7,513 nt of DNA from contig CAYZZT010000032.1 of assembly GCA_964483025.1 (NCBI GenBank), positions 1 through 7,513 of the forward strand, written 5' to 3'. Below the pieces are notes generated by a model. The model worked only from the letters and a program-made list of their open reading frames with translations, had not been told where the DNA came from and did not search any database. Source of the stretch: CAIZIN01 sp964483025 (lineage in GTDB: Bacteria; Patescibacteriota; Minisyncoccia; Phycocordibacterales; CAIZIN01). The position numbers and the translations under genes were made by a program. Shown piece by piece: positions 1 to 4,318 of the stretch (the first letter of the stretch is position 1; the number at the start of each line of letters is the position of its first letter).

Positions 1-73
1 AACTGCAGGAAATGATACGATGAGTAAATGCTCATTCTTGGATTGGAAAATACTGTATTTTATTAGTGGGTAG
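1..73 (+). other. Possible 3' end of a gene entering from the left
   Basis: Two forward frames could be the tail of an upstream gene. One is open from base 2 to a TAG at 71-73, inside the heptamer repeat. The other is open from base 3 and ends LQEMIR at a TGA at 21-23. The first would match hpf, whose stop codon is also the first triplet of a TAGTGAG tract. The fragment is too short to recognise a family, and neither frame can be confirmed. Confidence 0.25.
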
Positions 74-98
74 TGAGTAGTGGGTAGTGAGTAGTGAA
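64..98 (+). repeat. Heptamer tandem repeat (TAGTGRG)n
   Basis: Heptamers alternate TAGTGGG, TAGTGAG, TAGTGGG, TAGTGAG and end with a partial TAGTGA. Because the period of 7 is not a multiple of 3, the tract places TAG or TGA stops in all three forward frames. It forms the left arm of a module whose centre is the hairpin at 103-135. The right arm at 149-180 carries the reverse-complement type of sequence (CTACTCACTACC). Confidence 0.85.
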
Positions 99-102
99 AC
101 GA

Positions 103-135
103 AAGAAGGATTTTGCCGAAGGCAAAGTCCTTCTT
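103..135. terminator. Perfect-type hairpin, probable bidirectional terminator
   Basis: The 15-bp stem (103-117 with 121-135, one T-G wobble) closes on a GAA triloop, with GCC before it and GGC after it. There is only a weak T run on either side, so termination is inferred from position and from similarity to the hairpins at 1808-1844 and 4746-4778. The core TTTGCCGAAGGCAAAGTCC recurs almost unchanged at 4926-4944. Confidence 0.6.
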
Positions 136-148
136 GTGTTTGTATTTT

Positions 149-180
149 CTACAAACTATAACCTACTCACTACCAACTAA
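149..180 (-). repeat. Right arm of heptamer/hairpin module
   Basis: This arm begins CTACAAACTA and contains CCTACTCACTACC, the reverse complement of the TAGTGAG type. The same start, preceded by TTTGTATT, is found at 1842-1870 in the second module. The two modules are therefore related beyond the heptamer itself. Confidence 0.7.
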
Positions 181-191
181 TTCAAAAATGC

Positions 192-220
192 TTGCTTTTT
201 GGGGAATAGTATGCTATAAT
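192..220 (+). promoter_or_regulatory. Promoter with extended -10 for the 256-822 gene
   Basis: A perfect TATAAT at 215-220 is preceded by TG at 212-213, giving an extended -10 box (TGCTATAAT). A partial -35 (TTGCTT, 192-197) lies at the ideal 17-bp spacing. The expected transcript start is near 227, giving a leader of about 30 nt that includes TAAGGGG at 244-250, a plausible Shine-Dalgarno. Confidence 0.7.
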
Positions 221-255
221 ACGGGGTAGCAAAAGTGGCTCAATAAGGGGTTGCT

Positions 256-822
256 TTGAAGAGAAAAATCAAAAAAAGAAAGAAAACCATGAACACCGTT
301 AACCGAAATGGTCTCACGATTAGCCAATTCGTTCTTCTCATCATCCTCGCCGCAATCCTCGCATTTCTGTGCGTGTGGTTGGTGAAGGCGCCAGACAAGG
401 ATGCTCCGCAAGGTCAAACTCAAAAAGTTGTTGAGGCTCCTAAGAAAATCATTTTCGCATTAGCGAATCTTGAGGACGACGTTGGTTCCATCGAGGAGCA
501 ACGGGAAGATATTGAAAAAATCTCTGAGGCTCTTAATTCTCGTACTGTGACTTCTGAGGCTTTGGGCAAGAAGGGGGACTTCTGGCTTACAGAACTCCGC
601 CGTAGGGTGGATGTTCGGGAAGCCATGCAGGCATGGGAGGAGCTTAAGGATATTGACACAAAGTCAATGTTTGTAGAGCTTACGGAAGAGGAACGAAACA
701 AGGTTCCTCGGCTTCAAAAAGTTGTTGAAGCCCAAATCCTCTCGTGTTACGCGAAGCAGGAAGGGTTGAATTGCAACCATGGGCAAGTGGGGCACTTGGT
801 GGATCGACTCGCCAAGAAATGA
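256..822 (+). CDS. Hypothetical single-span membrane protein, pilin-like N-terminus
   Basis: I do not recognise the family. The 188-residue reading starts at TTG 256, six bases after a good TAAGG at 245-249. An ATG at 289 would give 177 residues but has only A-rich sequence upstream. Either start gives a short basic or polar N-terminus, one transmembrane helix (about residues 23-43 from the TTG), a proline/lysine linker, and a charged, helix-rich domain with two cysteines near the C-terminus, presumably outside the cytoplasm. From the ATG the start reads MNTVNRNG then LTISQFVLLIILA. This resembles a class III type IV pilin leader and stem, but with Gln where pilins have Glu5. Codon use is clearly GC-richer (about 50% in sampled lines) than neighbours (about 25-35%). 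The gene has its own promoter and terminator, so it looks like an independent, possibly acquired unit. Confidence 0.75.
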   Translation: MKRKIKKRKKTMNTVNRNGLTISQFVLLIILAAILAFLCVWLVKAPDKDAPQGQTQKVVEAPKKIIFALANLEDDVGSIEEQREDIEKISEALNSRTVTSEALGKKGDFWLTELRRRVDVREAMQAWEELKDIDTKSMFVELTEEERNKVPRLQKVVEAQILSCYAKQEGLNCNHGQVGHLVDRLAKK

Positions 823-832
823 TTTTTCAAAC

Positions 833-877
833 GGCGCCCTAGTGGAGAAATTCTCCCTAGGTGCGCCTTTTTTGTTT
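833..877 (+). terminator. Rho-independent terminator
   Basis: GGCGC-CCTAG-GGAGA on the left pairs with TCTCC-CTAG-GCGCC on the right, interrupted by single-base bulges and a short AAT loop, and is followed by CTTTTTTG. It lies 10 bases after the stop codon of the 256-822 gene. It is GC-rich like that gene and unlike the GAA-loop hairpins elsewhere in the window. Confidence 0.9.
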
Positions 878-888
878 TATTGATATTC

Positions 889-1133
889 TGTCATTCCCAC
901 GAAGGCGGGAATCCACGAATTAAATTCTGCAGACTGGATTCACATGTATTTTCTGGTGAAAAATCACGCGAACCCGACTCGCGTCAAAAGTATTTTTCTG
1001 CTGAAAAATCTTTTCACCATGTCTCGCACCGTCGTGCTCCGACCTTGCGTTCGGGTCCCACCCCGAACTCACGTCAGCCTCCGTCTTTGAGTCTGATAGC
1101 CATCAGACTCAACCCGCCTTCGCGGGAATGACA
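889..1133 (-). repeat. Repeat element copy 1 with terminal inverted repeats (composite)
   Basis: The 21-bp ends (889-909 and 1113-1133) are inverted repeats with a single mismatch; each begins TGTCATTCCC read inward. Read on the minus strand the element contains a hairpin (TTGAGTCTGAT/ATCAGACTCAA), the block AAAGACGGAGGCTGACG, a second hairpin (GTTCGGG/CCCGAAC), and two copies of the core ATTTTTCASCAGAAAAT. It aligns with the copies at 3423-3580 and 4156-4254 and appears to be one unit inserted into another (see findings). It encodes no transposase. Short open frames across it (translations such as CHSREGG) are by-products of the repeat. A MITE- or REP-like non-autonomous element is the best guess. 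Confidence 0.85.
983..1073 (-). repeat. Inner 91-nt hairpin unit nested in copy 1
   Basis: On the minus strand this unit runs from CGTGA to TTTTGAC. It aligns without gaps to 4163-4253, which has the same length, at roughly three-quarters identity by eye. It contains three successive hairpins: GTTCGGG/CCCGAAC, GCAC/GTGC, and ATTTTTC/GAAAAAT with loop AGCA. The direct pentamer TGACG (plus-strand CGTCA at 982-986 and 1072-1076) brackets it. That would fit a target-site duplication, although the element's own ends also resemble TGAC. Confidence 0.7.
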
Positions 1134-1166
1134 TAAGGAGGGGCTGGTGATAATATTAAATCTATC

Positions 1167-1391
1167 ATGTATATTCACGTAAAAGTAACAGCGGGGAGAA
1201 AAGAAGAAAAGATTGAGAAAAAATCTGATACGCAATTTGTGGTATCTGTGAGGGAAAAGGCGGAAAGAAACATGGCAAATAAGCGAATTATTGAGATTTT
1301 TCAAGAGATTTATAACACAGGCAAGGTGCGTATCATAAATGGTCATCATTCAACATCAAAATTACTTTCTGTCGATATTGGAGATGACTAA
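1167..1391 (+). CDS. DUF167 / YggU family protein
   Basis: This 74-residue protein starts at ATG 1167. The pattern fits the DUF167 (YggU/UPF0235) family: an opening strand VKVTAGRKEEKIE, then VVSVREKAERNMANKRIIEIF (the family's 'A-P-x-x-G-x-A-N' segment, here E-K-A-E-R-N-M-A-N), then VRIINGHHSTSKLLSVDI, matching the family's 'V.i.sG..sr.K.v.I' ending. The molecular role of this family is not established. No Shine-Dalgarno lies at useful distance: AAGGAGG at 1135-1141 is about 25 bases upstream, too far. A weak extended -10 (TGATAATAT, 1148-1156) may serve the gene. hpf follows after 19 bases but appears to have its own promoter. Confidence 0.8.
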   Translation: MYIHVKVTAGRKEEKIEKKSDTQFVVSVREKAERNMANKRIIEIFQEIYNTGKVRIINGHHSTSKLLSVDIGDD

Positions 1392-1395
1392 TTTC

Positions 1396-1404
1396 TGATA
1401 TAAT
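1396..1404 (+). promoter_or_regulatory. Extended -10 box, probable leaderless promoter of hpf
   Basis: TGATATAAT has a perfect TATAAT at 1399-1404 preceded by TG. Only six bases (AAAGGT) separate it from the ATG at 1411, so the usual start distance would place +1 on or beside the A of the start codon. No convincing -35 is visible: TTGGAG at 1378-1383 has only 15-bp spacing. Confidence 0.65.
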
Positions 1405-1410
1405 AAAGGT

Positions 1411-1779
1411 ATGGAAACAACAAAAATAAAAGCAACAAATACAACCTTAACACCAGCAATTACAAATTATGTAGAAAGTAAATTAAGTAAGGAAGTTTTG
1501 GGAAAGTTTTCGGGACATAGTAAGATTCTTGATGTGAATGTGGATATTGGAAAAACAACAGAACATCATACACATGGGGAAATTTTTCGTGCAGAAATAA
1601 ATGTAAGTGTGAAAGGTAAAGTTTTGCGCGCTGTTTCAGATAAAGAAGATTTATATTCTGCCATAGATGATGTGCATGACGAGATTATTGAAATTTTAAG
1701 AGATACAAAAGAAAAGAAGGATACTTTGTGGAGGAGAGGAGCGAGGAGGATAAAGGAGATGCTGAGGATAGAGAAGTAG
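1411..1779 (+). CDS. hpf: Ribosome hibernation promoting factor (HPF/RaiA), short form
   Basis: This 122-residue protein has the HPF/YfiA fold pattern. It opens with IKATNTTLTPAITNYVESKLSK, continues with a beta segment (VNVDIG...FRAEINVSVKGKVLRAVSD), and has the typical helix DLYSAIDDVHDEIIEIL. It ends in the basic tail RRGARRIKEMLR. Proteins of this family bind the 30S decoding region and silence or dimerise ribosomes in stress or stationary phase. Length matches the short form, lacking the separate C-terminal dimerisation domain of long HPF. Transcription probably starts at the ATG itself (TATAAT six bases upstream). The TAG stop codon is the first triplet of the TAGTGAG tandem repeat, and a bidirectional hairpin follows 28 bases later. 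fmt converges from the other side. Confidence 0.9.
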   Translation: METTKIKATNTTLTPAITNYVESKLSKEVLGKFSGHSKILDVNVDIGKTTEHHTHGEIFRAEINVSVKGKVLRAVSDKEDLYSAIDDVHDEIIEILRDTKEKKDTLWRRGARRIKEMLRIEK

Positions 1780-1807
1780 TGAGTAGTGAGTAGTGAGTAG
1801 TGAGTAG
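1777..1807 (+). repeat. Heptamer tandem repeat (TAGTGAG)4 + TAG
   Basis: Four exact TAGTGAG units and a terminal TAG begin precisely with the hpf stop codon. All three forward frames hit stops within the tract. It is the left arm of the module whose hairpin is at 1808-1844. Confidence 0.95.
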
Positions 1808-1844
1808 AAAACCCAGAATTTTCCGAAGGAAAATTCTGGGTTTT
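1808..1844. terminator. Perfect 17-bp hairpin, bidirectional terminator between hpf and fmt
   Basis: AAAACCCAGAATTTTCC (1808-1824) pairs perfectly with 1828-1844 around a GAA triloop. The stem begins AAAA and ends TTTT, so either strand reads as a stem closing in a T run. It sits midway between the stops of two convergent genes, the expected place for a shared terminator. Confidence 0.85.
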
Positions 1845-1859
1845 GTATTCTGTATCTTT

Positions 1860-1890
1860 CTACAAACTACTCACTACAACCTACAACCTA
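1860..1890 (-). repeat. Right arm of heptamer module; supplies the fmt stop codon
   Basis: Read on the minus strand the tract is TAGGTTGTAGGTTG followed by TAGTGAGTAGTTTGTAG. Its first TAG (1888-1890) is the fmt stop codon. The 18-mer CTACAAACTACTCACTAC at 1860-1877 also occurs, on the opposite strand, inside fmt at 2497-2514. Confidence 0.85.
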
Positions 1891-2745
1891 CCTAATTCCT
1901 CTTGCAAAATCATCTCTGCTCATTTCTTTTTTGCCTTCGGGGATTACTCTTGTGATAATGAAATCCCCATTTTCATATTTTGCATCTTTGACTACAACAC
2001 GGATTTTTTTACCATCATTCTCTAAAAAGAAAAAAGCGTTTGGCCAGCCGGAATAAGCTTTTACTTTTCTAAAATTTAAATATGGGTTTCCTGCTAGGTC
2101 GAGCTCGGCATCCTGCTTTTCTATTTTTTTGCAAAATGTTGCTTTGGAATGATCTTGTTCAATTTCTTTAATTTCGCCAGATACCCATTTTGGTAAAACA
2201 TTTGCAAGTAATTCTCCGCCAATATCACCTAAAGTTTTTTCAAGCTCTTCTTTTTTGGGCCACTCGGGCACATTGTATTCTACTTGAGCGATTATTGGGC
2301 CGTGATCCATTTCTTTATCAAGTCGCATAATGCTGACGCCTGTCTTTTTCATATCTTCAAGTATGGCTGTTTCAATAGGAGAAGGACCACGGAGTTTTGG
2401 TAAAAGGGAAGGGTGCACATTTAATGTTTTATATTTTGGAATATTCAAAAATTTATCTGGAATTATTTTTCCATATGAAGCAACGATGAAGAGTTCGTAG
2501 TGAGTAGTTTGTAGTTGGTAGTAAAATTCATCATCCAGCCGTGCAGGCTGAAGAATTGGAATATTATTCTCTTGTGCCCAGATTTTTGTGAGTGTTGGTT
2601 TTATTTCAAGTTTTCTACCTTGAGGCATATCAGGCGTGCTTATAATAAGCGAAGGTAAAAAACCTCTTGCTTTTAGTACATCTAAAATATAAACAGAAAA
2701 CTCCGATGTTCCCCAGAATGCGAATTTTATTTGTTTAGGATCCAT
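1888..2745 (-). CDS. fmt: Methionyl-tRNA formyltransferase
   Basis: This 285-residue protein is slightly shorter than the roughly 310 usual for Fmt. It transfers a formyl group from 10-formyl-tetrahydrofolate to initiator Met-tRNA in the cytoplasm. The N-terminal domain begins FAFWGTSEFSVYIL. The folate site signature SLLPKLRGPSP is at residues 113-123, and the catalytic triad is N109, H111 (LNVHPS) and D147 (KEMDHGP). The last ~80 residues match the C-terminal OB-like domain (AELDL...AYSGWPNAFF...KIRVVVKDA). The start is the ATG at 2745, 44 bases after def, with no clear Shine-Dalgarno, so it is probably co-transcribed with def. Residues 75-83 (YYQLQTTHY) are encoded by the intergenic heptamer-type repeat, read in its stop-free orientation, in the surface region just before the strand LFIVASYG. 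The stop codon TAG is the edge of the same repeat family at 1860-1890. Confidence 0.95.
   Translation of the reverse strand: MDPKQIKFAFWGTSEFSVYILDVLKARGFLPSLIISTPDMPQGRKLEIKPTLTKIWAQENNIPILQPARLDDEFYYQLQTTHYELFIVASYGKIIPDKFLNIPKYKTLNVHPSLLPKLRGPSPIETAILEDMKKTGVSIMRLDKEMDHGPIIAQVEYNVPEWPKKEELEKTLGDIGGELLANVLPKWVSGEIKEIEQDHSKATFCKKIEKQDAELDLAGNPYLNFRKVKAYSGWPNAFFFLENDGKKIRVVVKDAKYENGDFIITRVIPEGKKEMSRDDFARGIR
2497..2523 (-). repeat. Intergenic heptamer-type repeat lying inside fmt
   Basis: On the plus strand GTAGTGAGTAGTTTGTAG (2497-2514) is exactly the reverse complement of 1860-1877, and GTTGGTAGTA continues the same style. It is in frame and free of stops only in the direction fmt is read; the opposite strand would give TAG and TGA. 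Confidence 0.75.
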
Positions 2746-2761
2746 GATCTAGGATTCAAGA

Positions 2762-2792
2762 TTTATTCTTAATTCCTAATTCTCAATTCCTA
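2762..2792 (-). repeat. AATTAGGAATT-type short repeat tract between def and fmt
   Basis: On the minus strand the spacer reads AATTAGGAATTGAG then AATTAGGAATTAAG then AATAAATCTTG. The def stop codon (TAG at 2790-2792) is the TAG of the first unit. This is another case of a coding end merging into a repeat tract. A related AATTAGGAATGGG lies at 4910-4920. Confidence 0.6.
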
Positions 2793-3302
2793 ATTCTGTC
2801 CGTCTGGTGGTAAATCCCTTATTTGTTTTGCATGGTCTATAAATAAAATACCATTTAAATGATCTGTTTCGTGTTGAAAAATTTGAGCTATAAGACCGCT
2901 TGCACCATGTGAAAATTTTTTACCTTTTTCATTATATGCTTCAATGCTTGCCCGGGTAGATCTTTTTGTTTTTCCATAAAGATATCTCACCGAAAGACAC
3001 CCTTCATCTACAAGTTTTTTATCTTTTGAAATTTTGGTAATGATTGGGTTTATATAAACTTCATCTGGACTATTTTCAGTTTTTTTTGCTATGTCATTTG
3101 CTTTGCCGGAGATAACAAAAATTCTCAGAGCTAAACCTATTTGTGGTGCCGCTATGGCTACACCATCATCTTGCGAAGCAAGAGCTTTCTTCATATCAGA
3201 AATTATTTTCTGAATTTTTGGAGTGGTGATAGCAGAAACAGGCACTTCTTTTGCGATTTGCCTTAATACCGGATCTTCTCTCTGTACAATTTTGGTTACC
3301 AT
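2790..3302 (-). CDS. def: Peptide deformylase
   Basis: This 170-residue metalloenzyme removes the N-formyl group from nascent proteins. All three family motifs are visible: motif 1 as GVAIAAPQIG (residues 47-56, Ala in place of the usual second Gly, Gln54 retained), motif 2 as EGCLS (100-104, metal ligand Cys102), and motif 3 as QHETDHLNG (143-151, metal ligands His144 and His148, catalytic Glu145). Residues 66-80 (GKANDIAKKTENSPDE) form a moderately long loop between strands. It is first of a leftward def-fmt pair, the usual pairing because the two enzymes act on the same formyl group. The start is ATG 3302. A TGTCATAAT box ends seven bases before it, suggesting a leaderless transcript. Confidence 0.96.
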   Translation of the reverse strand: MVTKIVQREDPVLRQIAKEVPVSAITTPKIQKIISDMKKALASQDDGVAIAAPQIGLALRIFVISGKANDIAKKTENSPDEVYINPIITKISKDKKLVDEGCLSVRYLYGKTKRSTRASIEAYNEKGKKFSHGASGLIAQIFQHETDHLNGILFIDHAKQIRDLPPDGQN

Positions 3303-3309
3303 TTACCTG

Positions 3310-3318
3310 ATTATGACA
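3310..3318 (-). promoter_or_regulatory. Extended -10 box, probable leaderless promoter of def-fmt
   Basis: On the minus strand TGTCATAAT matches TGnTATAAT with one change and ends seven bases before the def ATG. Just upstream, 3329-3347 is a palindrome (AAAAAGTA cat TACTTTTT) at about the -35 position. It could be a small operator or hairpin; no regulator can be named. Confidence 0.55.
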
Positions 3319-3348
3319 TACTTATTTTAAAAAGTACATTACTTTTTA

Positions 3349-3384
3349 AGCACGAAATTCGAAGCACGAAATCCGAAACAATAT
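3349..3384 (-). repeat. AAGCACGAAATTCGAA-type repeat
   Basis: AAGCACGAAATTCG is followed by AAGCACGAAATCCGAAACAA, two direct sub-copies. The reverse complement type occurs at 3624-3657 (TTGTTTCGGATTTCG then ATATTCGTGCTTCGAA) and again at 4991-5026. The first two lie as an inverted pair on either side of repeat element copy 2. Confidence 0.75.
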
Positions 3385-3422
3385 CTAAACTCAAAATTCT
3401 AAATTCAAAACAACTCCACTTT

Positions 3423-3580
3423 TGTCATCCTTGCGAATGTGAGGTTGAATCGTGTGGGGCACGATTCAAAGACGGAGGCTGACGAGCCGAGTCGGGGTCG
3501 AGAGATTTTTCAGCAGAAAAATACTCGTGACCCAGGTTCTGAATTCTGCAGACTGGATTCCTGCCTCCGCAGGAATGACA
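3423..3580 (+). repeat. Repeat element copy 2 (simple 158-bp form)
   Basis: The ends are TGTCATCCTTGCG at 3423 and CGCAGGAATGACA at 3580, a degraded inverted repeat. In order it contains: hairpin TTGAATCGTG/CACGATTCAA (3445-3469); the block AAAGACGGAGGCTGACG (3468-3484), identical over 17 bases to copy 1; hairpin GGCT-GACG-AGCC (3477-3488); the core ATTTTTCAGCAGAAAAAT (3505-3522); and AATTCTGCAGACTGGATTC (3542-3560), also identical in copy 1 but in the opposite orientation relative to the element. It fills most of the def/ruvX divergent intergenic region. No coding function is seen. Confidence 0.85.
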
Positions 3581-3623
3581 GAATGGAGGTTGTTTTGAAT
3601 TTATTATTTTTGTCATTTGTATT

Positions 3624-3657
3624 TGTTTCGGATTTCGATATTCGTGCTTCGAATTTC
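3624..3657 (+). repeat. TTTCGGATTTCG...TTCGTGCTTCG repeat, inverted partner of 3349-3384
   Basis: This is the reverse-complement counterpart of the repeat at 3349-3384. The two bracket repeat element copy 2 between def and ruvX. Confidence 0.7.
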
Positions 3658-3685
3658 TACACTAGAAAACCAAGGTTTTTTAGTG

Positions 3686-3694
3686 TAGTATGAT
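3686..3694 (+). promoter_or_regulatory. Possible -10 region of ruvX
   Basis: Overlapping TAGTAT (3686-3691) and TATGAT (3689-3694) lie six and three bases before the ruvX ATG. TAGTAT would again put the transcript start on the start codon. The match is weaker than for hpf, def and pilM. Confidence 0.35.
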
Positions 3695-3697
3695 GTT

Positions 3698-4123
3698 ATG
3701 GAAAAAAATAAGGCCGGCCGTGTGCTGGGGGTTGATTTTGGAACTAAGAGGATAGGGCTTGCTCTTTCGGATGAAAATAGGGGAATGGCTTTTCCTTTGC
3801 AGGTGGTGGAAAATAATAAAAATGCCATATCTATCATTTCTAAAATAATAAAAGAAAAGGAGGTTAATCTTGTTGTGATAGGAGAATCAAAAGATTTTAA
3901 AATGAAAGATAATTTAATTATGGAGGCTATTCGAGTTTTTGAAAAACTTTTGTTTATTGAAACTGGTATGGAGATTGATTATGAGCCAGAGTTTTTGACT
4001 TCGCATCAGGCTCACCACGTACAAGGTAAAACAAAAATGCTTGATGCTTCTGCAGCGACAATTATTTTGCAGAGCTATCTTGACAGAACACGACACCAAT
4101 ACACGAATAAATACAGCGAATAA
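3698..4123 (+). CDS. ruvX: RuvX/YqgF-type Holliday junction resolvase-fold protein
   Basis: This 141-residue protein of the YqgF family has an RNase H-like fold. Family members are linked to 16S rRNA 5'-end processing and to Holliday junction cleavage. The first strand is GVDFGTKRIGLALSD with acidic Asp13. VVIGES (residues 59-64) replaces the more usual VGLP. Glu96/Glu98 in YEPEFLTS and Asp116 in MLDASAATIILQSYLD supply the other conserved acidic positions. Length is normal. The start is ATG 3698 with no Shine-Dalgarno. The last dozen residues (RTRHQYTNKYSE) are encoded by CACGAAT-type repeat DNA that continues past the TAA, so the C-terminal tail appears to have been set by the repeat. A hairpin starts on the last base of the stop codon. 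Confidence 0.9.
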   Translation: MEKNKAGRVLGVDFGTKRIGLALSDENRGMAFPLQVVENNKNAISIISKIIKEKEVNLVVIGESKDFKMKDNLIMEAIRVFEKLLFIETGMEIDYEPEFLTSHQAHHVQGKTKMLDASAATIILQSYLDRTRHQYTNKYSE

Positions 4124-4158
4124 CACGAATGGAATACAGAATTGCATTCCATTCGTGT
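4123..4158. repeat. Hairpin of CACGAAT/ATTCGTG repeats after ruvX
   Basis: ACACGAATGGAAT (4123-4135) pairs with ATTCCATTCGTGT (4146-4158), a 13-bp stem with a 10-base loop. The CACGAAT motif also occurs at 4103-4109 inside ruvX, and ATTCGTG at 4160-4166 and 4257-4263. There is no T run after it, so it may not be a true terminator. Confidence 0.6.
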
Positions 4159-4254
4159 CATTCGTGAAGTCGGGGAAGGACCCGACTGCAAGACCGGAGG
4201 CTGTCGAGTCGAGGTGTGGTCAGAAGATTTTTCACCAGAAAAATACTTGTGACA
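4156..4254 (+). repeat. Repeat element copy 3 (91-nt unit with TGTCA/TGACA ends)
   Basis: It contains hairpin AGTCGGG/CCCGACT (4168-4187), then GCAAGACCGGAGGCTGTCGAG, a hairpin GGCT-GTCG-AGTC (4199-4210), and the core ATTTTTCACCAGAAAAAT (4227-4244). Bases 4163-4253 align gaplessly with the inner unit of copy 1 (983-1073, minus strand). ATTCGTG motifs flank it on both sides. Confidence 0.8.
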
Positions 4255-4318
4255 TTATTCGTGGATTTGTGTCGAGATAATAATATTTACAAAATTAAAA
4301 AATATAAAATTATTCAAA

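Noticed and set aside
64..98. CRISPR array or telomere-like array
   Set aside because: The repeats are contiguous 7-mers with no spacers, found as short internal tracts with hairpins, and no cas gene is present.
880..1131. Forward open frame over repeat copy 1 (and a reverse one, 1074-1349)
   Set aside because: The translation is of the repeat ends (CHSHEGGNP, CHSREGG), a familiar spurious-protein signature. The frame coincides with the inverted-repeat element and lacks a start signal.
1134..1141. TAAGGAGG as Shine-Dalgarno for the YggU gene
   Set aside because: It is about 25 bases from the ATG at 1167, and no alternative in-frame start lies at a workable distance.
1843..2025. Forward 60-residue frame over the end of fmt
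   Set aside because: It is antisense to the conserved fmt C-terminal region and has no start signal; a shadow.
3329..3347. AAAAAGTA/TACTTTTT palindrome as a terminator
   Set aside because: No gene ends nearby; it lies at the -35 position of def, so an operator-like role is at least as likely. It is noted under the def promoter instead.
3425..3693. Open frames on both strands over repeat copy 2
   Set aside because: They are read from the repeat itself (FCHSCGGRNP, LDSCLRRNDR) and overlap each other. No homology to a real family is visible.
4041..4280. Forward frame overlapping the end of ruvX
   Set aside because: It lies out of frame over ruvX and continues through repeat copy 3. ruvX motifs clearly identify the real frame.
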